Origin: Methanothrix harundinacea 6Ac
Lineage (GTDB): Archaea; Halobacteriota; Methanosarcinia; Methanotrichales; Methanotrichaceae
Reading direction: 5' to 3'
DNA length: 64,000 nucleotides
NCBI RefSeq assembly: GCF_000235565.1
Contig: NC_017527.1
Span: 2,170,001 to 2,234,000 of the forward strand
Under the pieces are notes generated by a model. The model was not told the origin of the DNA. It saw nothing but the letters and a program-made list of their open reading frames with translations, and ran no database searches. Shown piece after piece: positions 1-8,745 of this stretch (the stretch's first letter is position 1; the number at the start of each line of letters is the position of its first letter). The position numbers and the translations under genes were made by a program.

Positions 1-177
1 GTAATCGGGGATCAATGCGCCGTTTACGAAGATCTTAATCATCTTTGGATATATATTTCTTTTTATATATCGATTATAACTCCAAAAATCCGCCTTAATT
101 GACTCTGCGAAAGCCTTATGAGATGGATGCGGATTGTAATATACAAATAATACCTGGGACCTAGATATATCGGCCAT
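1..177 (-). CDS. Probable glycosyltransferase, N-terminal fragment cut by window edge
   Basis: An open frame of 59 codons runs from an ATG at 177 off the left edge with no stop. The product starts MADISRSQVLFVYYNPHPSH, a hydrophobic strand followed by a small-residue/His turn, as in the first beta-alpha unit of GT-B glycosyltransferases. An AGGT lies seven bases before the ATG. The gene begins 9 bases after the stop of the upstream family 2 glycosyltransferase, so it is probably the next gene of the same glycan operon. The family assignment rests mainly on context and is tentative; that it is coding is more certain than what it does. Confidence 0.5.
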   Translation of the reverse strand, partial: MADISRSQVLFVYYNPHPSHKAFAESIKADFWSYNRYIKRNIYPKMIKIFVNGALIPDY

Positions 178-186
178 ATCAATTAC

Positions 187-1128
187 CTATGCGTTCAAAT
201 TCTGGCGCAGTTTAGCGTTTTGGTCTCCGGTCAGGGCCACCCTCATCTTTTCTTTGTAAATATTTGGGGTTATCAGAGCGGCAAGTACATGGACTATGCC
301 GTTCTGGATTGGATTGAGCTTCATGGATCTGAACATGAACCTCGTCCCTTCAGCCCTGTCCCCAGTAAGATAGTAGAGAACTCCAAGATATCTGTACTGC
401 TCGGCGAGGCTTTTCCGATTTCTGGAGAAGTCCTCGTGATGCTTTTTCAGCACGCCCTCTACTCCGACGATAAATCTTGATTGATCGAAAGTCATCTGAT
501 CGCCGTGGATGTGATAGACGGCTAATATTTCAGGTACATATTCGAATTTATATTCTTTTGCCAACCGGATCCACATATCCCAGTCCTCGCAGCTTGGAAG
601 CTCTTCGTCGAAATATCCGACGACTTCAAAGCAGGATCTGCTTATTATTATCGTGGGAACGCTGAGGATACTTCCTTTCAGCATCCTGGCATATACATCG
701 CCTCTCTCGGCGGGATAATATTCGCCGACGATATTTCCATCCCGTTCTGTACGGTAACCACTATAAACGACTCCGTACTCTTCGGGCAATCGATCGAGGA
801 GATCGACCTGCATCTCCAGCTTACATGGGAGCCACTCATCGTCATCGTCCAGAAGGGCTATGTAATCTCCCATCGACGAGCGGATTCCCATGTTTCTAGC
901 ATTTGAGAGGCCCCTCTTTCCCGTCTCTGATACGTATCTGATCCTCCGGTCCCCAAAGTCCATGACGACCTCTTTCGTCTCGTCGTCGGAGCTCCCATCC
1001 ACCACTATCAGTTCAAAGTCCTGATAACTCTGACTGAGGACACTCTTTATGGCCCTGCCCACCAATGACGGCCGATTGTATGTCGGTATTATCACGCTGA
1101 CGTGAGGGAAATCCCCATCTTCTGACAA
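187..1128 (-). CDS. Glycosyltransferase family 2
   Basis: Predicted GT-A fold transferase of 313 residues that would move a sugar from a nucleotide donor to a growing surface glycan on the cytoplasmic side. The N-terminus has the family 2 signature VSVIIPTYNRP (about residues 10-20), a VVDGSSDDET loop and the metal/nucleotide-binding acidic run LLDDDDEW near residue 95. The C-terminal third is helical and unassigned. The start is a TTG at 1128 preceded by GAGG seven bases upstream; a TATA-like AGATATATCA lies near 1163-1176, so this gene and the partial gene after it may have their own promoter. Donor and acceptor cannot be told from sequence. Confidence 0.85.
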   Translation of the reverse strand: MSEDGDFPHVSVIIPTYNRPSLVGRAIKSVLSQSYQDFELIVVDGSSDDETKEVVMDFGDRRIRYVSETGKRGLSNARNMGIRSSMGDYIALLDDDDEWLPCKLEMQVDLLDRLPEEYGVVYSGYRTERDGNIVGEYYPAERGDVYARMLKGSILSVPTIIISRSCFEVVGYFDEELPSCEDWDMWIRLAKEYKFEYVPEILAVYHIHGDQMTFDQSRFIVGVEGVLKKHHEDFSRNRKSLAEQYRYLGVLYYLTGDRAEGTRFMFRSMKLNPIQNGIVHVLAALITPNIYKEKMRVALTGDQNAKLRQNLNA

Positions 1129-1411
1129 CTCGTCGCCTCTCTATTCCGTCCAGTCATTTTGAGCGATGATATATCTTTCGTCCCCCGCGGGCCTTCGTGA
1201 CCGAACCGCCAGGATGCTCCGTATAATCAGAGTTAAATTTTTGAATTTTTGACCATCAATCTTATCCCAGTTAGGGATCATGGAATCCGATTGACATTCC
1301 GTATTTTAGTCCCTTCTGATGGAGGTGAAAAAGATCATAATCCGTAGGATGAAGAGACGACACGTGGACATCCCCATGAGATTACAGGTTAGAAAATCTA
1401 AAGCTCAGCCT
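1129..1411. other. 283-base intergenic region inside the glycan cluster
   Basis: No convincing reading frame is seen. The stretch is more AT-rich than its neighbours. It holds the TATA-like element near 1163-1176 that could drive the glycosyltransferase at 187-1128, and T-rich runs near 1230-1250 that could end transcription of the gene finishing at 1412. No stable hairpin was recognised. Confidence 0.4.
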
Positions 1412-2359
1412 TCATCGCCAGATTTTCCGCGCCATCTTCTTTAAAAAAAGAAATATAGGAGGAGGGATTTTTGCCATTATAAGTGCTTTTATTTTTAATT
1501 TATGATTATATCTCGTTTTGCATTGTTTGAGTATAACCTCTGCATCATAAGATCTGCCAGCCGATATGTTCAGAAAAGCCCGATTGATCTCCTTCAGTGA
1601 TATGTACTCGATCAGGGGTTCCAGGAGATCTGGTGGAACCATCCCTGCCTCTATGGCCTCTCGTGCCGTTTTGACGAAGGGCTCCTCGTGGTCTAAGGGG
1701 CTTCTCCTGTCGCACGCCCGATTTGAGGCATCGCAGTGATAGATCACCCCGGCCACCCAGCTGAAGGCGACGGGATACTTCAATGCTATCTTGCCGAAAA
1801 GGTCCGCATCCTCCCCCCACCAATATCCGATGGGGAAGCCCCCCACCTCTTCGAATATACTTTTGGGAACGGCCATCCCCGACGTGATCACCGGATTTTC
1901 CCCCAGAGCCGCCGATTTGAAGTAGTTCGGCATCAGGCCTTCCCAAGGCGGTTCCGGTATCTCTCTATATTCGGCCGAACGTACCTCTCCATCCATCGCC
2001 TGGACCCTATAGGCGGTGGCATACATCCCCGCCTCTGGATGCTTGCCTCTCAACCTGAGGATCGTCTCCAGATGCTCGGGCATCCATTCGTCGTCGGCAT
2101 CGAGGAAGGCCACCAGATCCGCCTTCGATCTCTCTACCGCCTGATTTCTTGCAGTTGAGACCCCGGTCCCTTCCTGATAAAAGAGGCTGATCCGGGAGTC
2201 ATCGAAAGACCGGACCACAGCAGGCCCCTCATCCGCGGAGCCCCCCTCAACTACGACGACCTCGAAGTCCTGAAAGGTCTGATTGAGGACAGAGCGGAGG
2301 GCGCGACCTATATGAGGACCCTTATTGTAGAGGGGGATCACCACGGAGATCTCGGGCAT
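1412..2359 (-). CDS. Glycosyltransferase family 2
   Basis: A 315-residue family 2 glycosyltransferase. From the chosen ATG the protein reads MPEISVVIPLYNKGPHI, the standard start of a GT-A domain, with VVVEGGSADEGP and the donor-binding acidic motif AFLDADDEWMP near residue 90. The long open frame extends upstream to 2527, but that extension overlaps the preceding gene and lacks family similarity, so the ATG at 2359 is preferred; it lies only 2 bases after the stop of the pyruvyl transferase, implying translational coupling. The C-terminus is basic (KKMARKIWR) and may touch the membrane. Substrate unknown. Confidence 0.85.
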   Translation of the reverse strand: MPEISVVIPLYNKGPHIGRALRSVLNQTFQDFEVVVVEGGSADEGPAVVRSFDDSRISLFYQEGTGVSTARNQAVERSKADLVAFLDADDEWMPEHLETILRLRGKHPEAGMYATAYRVQAMDGEVRSAEYREIPEPPWEGLMPNYFKSAALGENPVITSGMAVPKSIFEEVGGFPIGYWWGEDADLFGKIALKYPVAFSWVAGVIYHCDASNRACDRRSPLDHEEPFVKTAREAIEAGMVPPDLLEPLIEYISLKEINRAFLNISAGRSYDAEVILKQCKTRYNHKLKIKALIMAKIPPPIFLFLKKMARKIWR

Positions 2360-2361
2360 GA

Positions 2362-3615
2362 TCAATCGTCCAAAATATTTCTCAGATATTTCCCCGCTCG
2401 CATCGCCCCCTCCTGTACCGAGGGTATAGTCGACCTGAGATAGCTCTGGATCTGGGAACGCTGGGATAGCATCGAGCTGATCTTCTCTGTGATCGTCTCC
2501 GGGGCCAGCATATCCGGACCCAGGCAATTATCGTCTTTGCCGAAGAGATCTCTATTGATCCCCCGGGCCTTGATGCTGTAGGCGAAGCTGAGGGTTGGCA
2601 CCCCCGACGAGAGGGCGGCGACGGTGGCGTGGGTCCGAGCCCCTGCGAAGACCGCCATCTTGCCTATGATCCACTTCGTCTCCGCAGCGCTGTATCGGGG
2701 AGGTACGAGGGTTATCTTCTCACGTCCGTCCCGGATGCGAGCGACCGCCCGGCTCATGAACTCGTAATCGTTGGAGTCCGGGACCGTCACGTGGGGGATC
2801 ATGTATACGCGCATCCCGGTCCTCGCGGCCACCCCAGCAACGATCGATGCTGCCAACTCGGTCCATCGATCGAGGTCCCCTCCGGTGACATAATTTGCCA
2901 TCAGAGGGCTTAAATTTATCCCGATCGAATCCTCCTCGATCGAGATCTCATCCTCGATCCCGGCCGGCTTCTCCGGGTCCATCATGAAAGCAGGATCTGA
3001 GACGGGATAGACGTTTTCAACGACGCCGATCCCCCTAAGGTAATCTATAGTGACAGATTCTCTGGCGAAGATCCCTGTGACCTCCCGAAGGTGTCGGGCC
3101 ATGTACCCTTCGTACTCGGGAATCTTATCGAAGGGGCCGACAGAAGCCCCCCAGAGGACGATGGGCCGCCTCTTTTCGATGGCGATGTCATCGAGATCGG
3201 TGAATAAGGTGGGGACCCCATAGTCGAGGGAGTAGTTATCTCCGCCGACGGAGAGGACAGCCGCCGCATCGTCGAGGTGAGGGATCATCTTTTGATATTC
3301 CAGGTACTTCAGCATCTCCGGGCGGAAGTATCGCTTGTGCACATACGACCAGGTATAAGGCCTCCAGAAGTTTCGGAGGGCCTGTTCTCTGCTCATTCTG
3401 CCGCGAGTTTGGAGATGGGTGATCGCCTCGTCCCTCTCCCCTGTCTGCTGTCTATTGAACTGCTCATCGGAGGAAAAACGGCTGATGCAGATGAAGCGGG
3501 GGCCTTTGAAGTGCTCCCGGAGGATCTTCACCGTCCCCCGAACGATCGCCTCACAACCGCGGTTCTCGTAAGGGGCGTTTCCGGCCAGAATAAATGACGG
3601 TCCCTCTTCATTCAT
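2362..3615 (-). CDS. Polysaccharide pyruvyl transferase family protein
   Basis: Member of the polysaccharide pyruvyl transferase family (about 417 residues), enzymes that ketalise sugar residues with phosphoenolpyruvate or act as related GT-B type transferases. Seen features: N-terminal LAGNAPYENRGCEAI (family-typical N-x-G near the start), VLSVGGDNYSLDYG in the first half and the C-terminal signature GARTHATVAALSSGVPTLSFAYS, which matches the conserved R/H-rich loop of this family. The start is taken at the ATG at 3615 after a GGGGG run; an in-frame ATG at 3645 would deepen the overlap with the upstream FrhB-like gene, whose stop is at 3608. The overlap with that gene supports joint action. 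Acceptor unknown. Confidence 0.85.
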   Translation of the reverse strand: MNEEGPSFILAGNAPYENRGCEAIVRGTVKILREHFKGPRFICISRFSSDEQFNRQQTGERDEAITHLQTRGRMSREQALRNFWRPYTWSYVHKRYFRPEMLKYLEYQKMIPHLDDAAAVLSVGGDNYSLDYGVPTLFTDLDDIAIEKRRPIVLWGASVGPFDKIPEYEGYMARHLREVTGIFARESVTIDYLRGIGVVENVYPVSDPAFMMDPEKPAGIEDEISIEEDSIGINLSPLMANYVTGGDLDRWTELAASIVAGVAARTGMRVYMIPHVTVPDSNDYEFMSRAVARIRDGREKITLVPPRYSAAETKWIIGKMAVFAGARTHATVAALSSGVPTLSFAYSIKARGINRDLFGKDDNCLGPDMLAPETITEKISSMLSQRSQIQSYLRSTIPSVQEGAMRAGKYLRNILDD

Positions 3616-4999
3616 GATGTTTCCCCCGAAAGTGCCCCCGAACATATATAACGGTTCTTATAGGCAGCGCCATGATCCGCGCCATCTTCCTTCCGCGAGA
3701 AAGCCGCTTCAGATCGGGGACCATAGCTTCCCTGAGGCGGCCTGCGTCCGGATCTTCGGATTCAGCCCAGAAGGCCCTGCTCGAGCGTCTCATCCTGTCC
3801 TTCAAGGCGATCTCGCGGCGGAGGGAGGGGCTTTTTTCTCTCGCGGGACAGACCCGTTTCCTCAGCACCACCCTCCCCATCTCTAGATCAAGATACAACC
3901 GATGCGCAAGGTGCCTCCGCTTAATTTCCACAACCGCCGCCTGACTCTGGATGACATCCTCCACTGGCACCGGTCCGGCCAATAGCCCTCCATCCCGGAC
4001 GCCTCTCCGAATCAGATCCTCGATCAGAGGTGACCGGACGACCACCAGGTTCGTCCCCCGATAATCCTTTGAATAATCCGGAAGCCAGGCATCCATGAAG
4101 GTCACATCTGCACACTCGGCGAAGACGTCGTCACAATAGTTGCAGGCTCTGGGGGTGAACCACCGGTTCGTCCAGGCCTCTGCGATGCCGTCGTTCCAGA
4201 AGATTTTCCGCTCATCTCCAGCCGTGGAGGTGAAAGCATAGTGATAATTGGTCGCGGGCTGCTCTTGGCTCTTTCCTCGGTAGCGCACCCCCTTCACCTC
4301 CCCCACTAGACCAGCGAGGGAGGCGATGTACTCGGTGAAGGGGCGGCTCTTCAGCTGCCCGCAGACGAGGCCGACGGTGACGACAACCCGCGCACTCAGC
4401 TTTGGGTCCTTCTTCTGAGCCAACCGGATAGCCTTGATGTAGCAGGGTAGGCCAGTTACTGCATACCGACCAGGATTTTCGAGGATCTGCCTGATGGCCC
4501 CCGACATCTCCACCGGGCAGTAGGCGGAGCCAGCCCCTGCCCGAACCGCTGGCGGATCGTCGAAGACAGAGAAGGAGAAGAGCCTCTCGGGATCGCCGGT
4601 GGGGGCGACGCAGACGACATGGTCGACGATTCCCTCTGCCAGCAGCCTCTCAAGAAGCCAGGTCGCCATTCCCCCCGAGGCGCCGGCCGAACGGTGCTCA
4701 TCTGCATGGCCGACGAAGGTGGCGAGGTGGTATCCGACCTCGGGTCGATGGCCGATCCACGGCACTGAGCCATATAGAGCCTCTCCGATCGTGCCCTCGT
4801 CCTCTTCATGATCTGCGAACGGGCATACCTTAAGGCAGAGGCCGCACCCTCTGGTGCACGGCTCAATTTCGAGGGGGTTGTATTCGCCGTACCGGTTCCA
4901 TGTCATCTCAAGGGCCTCCTCGGGGCAGAGGGCGGCGCAGAGACCGCAGCCGATGCAGAGTTCATGATCGACAACTTCTGTAACTATGTTTTTTTTCAT
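3608..4999 (-). CDS. FrhB-like coenzyme F420 hydrogenase/dehydrogenase beta-subunit family protein
   Basis: Iron-sulfur flavoprotein-type protein of 463 residues. Two N-terminal [4Fe-4S] sites are visible: C15-x2-C18-x2-C21-x3-C25 and C48-x3-C52-x2-C55-x3-C59. The remainder matches the FrhB/FdhB N- and C-terminal family, with SAGASGGMATWLLERLL near residue 110, AYCPVEMSG and CNYCDDVFAECADVTFMDAW. FrhB proteins bind FAD and move electrons to F420. Here the gene is overlapped by 4 bases with the flippase gene and overlaps the pyruvyl transferase, so its role is probably a redox step on a surface glycan rather than hydrogen metabolism; that is inference. The last 70 residues are basic. Confidence 0.85.
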   Translation of the reverse strand: MKKNIVTEVVDHELCIGCGLCAALCPEEALEMTWNRYGEYNPLEIEPCTRGCGLCLKVCPFADHEEDEGTIGEALYGSVPWIGHRPEVGYHLATFVGHADEHRSAGASGGMATWLLERLLAEGIVDHVVCVAPTGDPERLFSFSVFDDPPAVRAGAGSAYCPVEMSGAIRQILENPGRYAVTGLPCYIKAIRLAQKKDPKLSARVVVTVGLVCGQLKSRPFTEYIASLAGLVGEVKGVRYRGKSQEQPATNYHYAFTSTAGDERKIFWNDGIAEAWTNRWFTPRACNYCDDVFAECADVTFMDAWLPDYSKDYRGTNLVVVRSPLIEDLIRRGVRDGGLLAGPVPVEDVIQSQAAVVEIKRRHLAHRLYLDLEMGRVVLRKRVCPAREKSPSLRREIALKDRMRRSSRAFWAESEDPDAGRLREAMVPDLKRLSRGRKMARIMALPIRTVIYVRGHFRGKHHE

Positions 5000-6543
5000 G
5001 CTGCAACTCTCCTGAGCTTTGAAGGTAGATAGCTCTCGAAGAGCCTCCGCTCGTACCCATTGAGACCCACCTTATAGACTAGAAGGAGGTAAGCAAGGGA
5101 GACGACCGTACCATATACGACCAGCATAGAGAGAGATGCAATATCGAAGAGGGTGTTAAGAGCACCAGCCGCGACTCCGACGAGGATCGTCGCAAAGATC
5201 CCGGAAAGGATCGAAGGGGTGAAGGTCTGGACATCAACCCCGAGCACCTTTGTCGCATACCAGGGGGTGAAGAAGCCGTTCTTCAGGGTTAGGACGATCG
5301 CCCCCGCCGCCGCCACCCCATAATACCCCCAGCCGGTCAGAAGCGGCAGGGCGACGGCGAGGGTGATGTTAACGACCCCCATCAACATAGTTACAACTCC
5401 CGGCACACGAACCTGGTTATAAGCCACGTTTATCGAGAAGAGGGGTAAAACCGCCAGATTTAACGATAAATGAAAGGTCAGGAGGAGAATGAGAGGAGCG
5501 AGGACCGCAAACTGCGGACCGACCCAGACGGTGAGGATTTGTGGGGCAAAACCACATACAAGTCCGATCGGAAGGGCCATGGCAAGCCCCATCAGCTTGA
5601 CCGCGCTCTTGGTTATAAGAATCAGAGTATCCGTCTGACCACGGGCGTAGAAGGAAAGAATAGTCGGCACCAGAACGCCTGAAAGGATTCCGGCGACAGC
5701 TTGGAGGAGGAGGACCAACTGGAGAGGGATGGCATATAGCCCCGCAGAAGTCGCTCCGAAGAGGAGATTAACTACTATGAGAGCTGCTGAATGAAAGAGA
5801 AGAGTCCCGATCTGGTTGACTACCACCCACCACCCCATCCCGCAGAGATCCCTCACCCTGACGTGGTCGAAGTATTGGATCGAGACCCTGAGGTGCGGAC
5901 ATACCCGCCGGGCAAGGATGAATGATACCACGGAAGCGGCAGCAGCCCCCGATAGGTACGCACCGCCGACGAGGGCGAGGCTCGGACCACAAAGGGTGAA
6001 GAGGAGGAGGATCAGCCCCGTTTGGACCAGGAGGCTGGCGAGGTTGACGAGGTTCTGGAGGTCGAGGCGATTGAAGGCGAAGAGCTGGACCGTGAAGTTC
6101 CCGTTCCAGGAGCTGAGAAGAAACGCGGCAGATACACCGAGAAAGAGGATTACAGCTCCATTCTCTTCCCCGGCGGGAACGTCGAAGATGGTCGGAACGA
6201 ACCAGGCTACAACTAAGACCACCGGGACCATCAGGAGGACGAGGGCCGAGAGGCCGAAGAAGGCGGTGTTGAAGGTCCGGTTGGCGAGGGCATAGTCCCC
6301 CCGCTGGAGGTCGACGGTGAGGAACCGGGTGACTACTGTGTTCAGGGACTGGACGAAGATGGCCACATACCCGGTGATGGAGGCGGCGAGCGGTATAAGC
6401 CCGTATGCCGCAACCCCGAGGGTGGATATGAAGTAGGGGACGAGGAGGACGCCGATCCCGACGCTGAACAGGAAATATGCTATGTTGGCCAGGAGATTTC
6501 TTGGTAGCTGGGCGGCGAGGATCTGGTTTTTCTCATCGGGCAT
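4996..6543 (-). CDS. Polysaccharide flippase (Wzx/MATE-like, MVF superfamily)
   Basis: A 515-residue membrane protein with about 12-14 hydrophobic helices, starting at LLANIAYFLFSVGIGVLLVP. This is the pattern of lipid-linked oligosaccharide flippases that turn glycan-lipid intermediates to the outside of the membrane. It has the polysaccharide-export style central and C-terminal hydrophobic blocks and few charged loops. The stop overlaps the start of the FrhB-like gene by the ATGA motif (4996-4999). The 3' end of the upstream GT4 gene contains a TATA-like GATATATATAAAAAC (about 6583-6597), so an internal promoter is possible. Substrate unknown. Confidence 0.85.
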   Translation of the reverse strand: MPDEKNQILAAQLPRNLLANIAYFLFSVGIGVLLVPYFISTLGVAAYGLIPLAASITGYVAIFVQSLNTVVTRFLTVDLQRGDYALANRTFNTAFFGLSALVLLMVPVVLVVAWFVPTIFDVPAGEENGAVILFLGVSAAFLLSSWNGNFTVQLFAFNRLDLQNLVNLASLLVQTGLILLLFTLCGPSLALVGGAYLSGAAAASVVSFILARRVCPHLRVSIQYFDHVRVRDLCGMGWWVVVNQIGTLLFHSAALIVVNLLFGATSAGLYAIPLQLVLLLQAVAGILSGVLVPTILSFYARGQTDTLILITKSAVKLMGLAMALPIGLVCGFAPQILTVWVGPQFAVLAPLILLLTFHLSLNLAVLPLFSINVAYNQVRVPGVVTMLMGVVNITLAVALPLLTGWGYYGVAAAGAIVLTLKNGFFTPWYATKVLGVDVQTFTPSILSGIFATILVGVAAGALNTLFDIASLSMLVVYGTVVSLAYLLLVYKVGLNGYERRLFESYLPSKLRRVAA

Positions 6544-6575
6544 GTCTATATTTATCTCCAGGAGGGGGCATGTAT

Positions 6576-7640
6576 TTATGGCAAGTTTTTATATATATCC
6601 TCTATATTCTCTGCTATCCGTCTCCAGTCATAGCTCTCCAGGTCGCCTTCAACTTCCCGTCTGATGGAGATCCTCATGGAATGGGCCAGCTCTTCTGGAG
6701 AGATATCTTCTGGCCGGACCGCCAAAACCCCCCCGAACCTCTCCGCAAACTCACCGAGCCCCCCGGCGGAGTTGACGACGGCTGGAGCCGCAGCCGCCAG
6801 AGCCTCCAGGACCGTCATCCCGAAGGCCTCAACGGAGGAGAGGTTTACGAAGAGGTCGCAGCTCTTCATCCACCTGTACTTATCCTCCTCTGAGACGAAT
6901 CCCAGGAGCTTAACCCTATCGGTCAGGTTCAGCCGCTCCGCCATCCTCTTCAGGTCGTTCTGATAAATTCCTGTCCCGCCTATGAAGAACCGGAAATCCT
7001 CCGGGAGGTGCTCCATCGCCTCCACGACCCGGTCGACGTTCTTGTACCTATCGAGCCTCCCGATGTAGAGGATCAGCCTCCCCTCCACCTCGAAGGGCTC
7101 CGCCCTTTTTATATCATCCAGATTTATGCCGTTGGGGATCACCTCGATCTTCTCCTCAAACCCGAAGTCCCTCGCGACCAGCCTCCTCTCATAGTGAGAG
7201 ACGCAGATGATCCGATCCGCCCCCTCGAAGATTCTCGAGCCGAGTCTCCTGTAGGGGCGATTTAGGATGTTCCGGAGGGGGGTGCTTCCTACGCCGTGGT
7301 AGTGAGGGGTGAAGACGAGCTTCTCTCTATTGCAGGCCAGGGCCGCAAGTAAGGCGGGAAAAGCGTGGTAGTTGTGAGCGTGGACGACGTCAAAGCCGCC
7401 CTTTTTTAAGTACGAACGGATCTGGGGCGCGACGAAGTACGCATCGCCCGGCGAGAACGACCGGAAGCGGGTCACCTTTACGCCTTTGATCACCTCCCTT
7501 CGGGGAAGGCCCCCGACGAGGTCGGCGGAGATCACCTCCACCTCGTGTTTTCGAGCGAGCCTCTCTGCTATCTCCTGGACGTGCCTCTCCACCCCCCCGA
7601 CGTTGGGGGAGTAGCGGTGGCAGACTTGAGCGATCCTCAC
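6576..7640 (-). CDS. Glycosyltransferase family 4
   Basis: GT-B fold transferase of 354 residues. N-terminal RIAQVCHRYSPNVGGVERHV is typical of family 4 (glycine-rich acceptor loop); the C-terminal half has LYIGRLDRYKNVDRVVEAM and the E-x7-E nucleotide-sugar site in SSVEAFGMTVLEALAAAAP. It would retain anomeric configuration when adding a sugar to a lipid-linked glycan. The start is a GTG at 7640 with a G-rich Shine-Dalgarno (AGAGGGGG) seven bases upstream. It follows the family 2 gene by 15 bases and precedes the flippase by 32 bases, so the three are probably cotranscribed. Confidence 0.87.
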   Translation of the reverse strand: MRIAQVCHRYSPNVGGVERHVQEIAERLARKHEVEVISADLVGGLPRREVIKGVKVTRFRSFSPGDAYFVAPQIRSYLKKGGFDVVHAHNYHAFPALLAALACNREKLVFTPHYHGVGSTPLRNILNRPYRRLGSRIFEGADRIICVSHYERRLVARDFGFEEKIEVIPNGINLDDIKRAEPFEVEGRLILYIGRLDRYKNVDRVVEAMEHLPEDFRFFIGGTGIYQNDLKRMAERLNLTDRVKLLGFVSEEDKYRWMKSCDLFVNLSSVEAFGMTVLEALAAAAPAVVNSAGGLGEFAERFGGVLAVRPEDISPEELAHSMRISIRREVEGDLESYDWRRIAENIEDIYKNLP

Positions 7641-7655
7641 CCTTCGACCCCCTCT

Positions 7656-8567
7656 TCAGCCCCTGATATTCGCGTCCGGCTCCCAAAAGACCGTCGCCCT
7701 CTTCGAGAGGAGCCGCCCCATCCCCCGGAGGAGGAACTGCTCCGTCTCCAGGAGGGTTCCGCCCCGGACCCCGAGCTTCATCATGGGCAGGAGGAGGGGC
7801 GAGAGGAGGAGGGGGAGGATCACTATAGCCGTGAAGTTGAAGGGAAATACGAGAAGGCCGTAGAGGCCGTACTTCGGGTTGAGAAAGAGGGTCTTGTTCC
7901 GCCACATCAGCCGGACGAGGCCGGAGGCCCTCCTCGTCTTCTGCTCCTCCCTCCCCTCTTCGGAGGTCTTCTCGTAGAAGATCACCTCCGGATTGAGGAT
8001 CGACCGATACCCCTGCCGTCTTATCTTGAGGGAGAGCTCGCTATCATCGGCGAGGGAGTCTTCGTCGATCTTCTGAAGCAGGGGCCTCCTGAAGGCGGTG
8101 AAGGGGCCGTGGGCGATGATGGTGGAGTCGATCCTCGACTCCAGGAGCTGGATCTTCATATTCAGGCCTCGGTAGATCTCCTCGGACCTGGAGCCCATCG
8201 GGACAGCCCTGCCGGTGACGCAGCCGATCCGATCCTCCTCGAAGGATGAGACGGCGGACTTGAGAGCGTCCCTGTCAAGCATGGCGTCGCAGTCGGTCTT
8301 GACGACTATATCTCCGGTCGCCATCGAGTAGCCCTTGTTCAGGCTATAGGGCAGGCCACGCCGCTCCTCCTCGTGATCGAGGATCAGCCGGATCTCCCCT
8401 CGACCTCCCAAGCGCTCCTCGACGATATTGGGGGTCCTGTCGTCGGAGCAGTCGACGACGATCAATTCCATATCTTTTTTTGGATAATTAAGATCTAAAG
8501 TATTTTCCAGCTTCTTTAGGATCGTCTTCTCTTCGTTGTAAGTCGGAATTACTATAGAGATCTTCAA
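7656..8567 (-). CDS. Glycosyltransferase family 2 with C-terminal membrane helices
   Basis: Family 2 transferase of about 303 residues: ISIVIPTYNEEKTI at the start, VKTDCDAML (the DxD-like donor site) near residue 90, and the acceptor-side motif LADDSELSLKIRRQGYR. The C-terminal third has hydrophobic stretches (LYGLLVFPFNFTAIVILPLL), so the enzyme is probably bound to the membrane. The start is read as TTG at 8567 because GGAGG lies nine bases before it; an upstream in-frame ATG at 8603 would add 12 residues without family similarity. First gene of the eight-gene minus-strand glycan cluster. Confidence 0.82.
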   Translation of the reverse strand: MKISIVIPTYNEEKTILKKLENTLDLNYPKKDMELIVVDCSDDRTPNIVEERLGGRGEIRLILDHEEERRGLPYSLNKGYSMATGDIVVKTDCDAMLDRDALKSAVSSFEEDRIGCVTGRAVPMGSRSEEIYRGLNMKIQLLESRIDSTIIAHGPFTAFRRPLLQKIDEDSLADDSELSLKIRRQGYRSILNPEVIFYEKTSEEGREEQKTRRASGLVRLMWRNKTLFLNPKYGLYGLLVFPFNFTAIVILPLLLSPLLLPMMKLGVRGGTLLETEQFLLRGMGRLLSKRATVFWEPDANIRG

Positions 8568-8745
8568 CGCTTCAAGCCTCCGCCACCTAGAACTCACCGC
8601 CATGCCTGGCGGGGACGTCCGCTTTATGGCCGATCGAAAGCGGCGTCTCGCCAGAGAGGCGCTCTACAGGTTCCTCTCCATCAAATAAAACTCCCTGACA
8701 TATATGATGATCGCGGGATCTGGTCAAGACACCCCACTCCACGGC

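Noticed and set aside
2360-2527. Upstream extension of the family 2 glycosyltransferase to 2527
   Set aside because: It overlaps the pyruvyl transferase coding region in another frame and lacks family similarity; ATG 2359 gives a canonical N-terminus.
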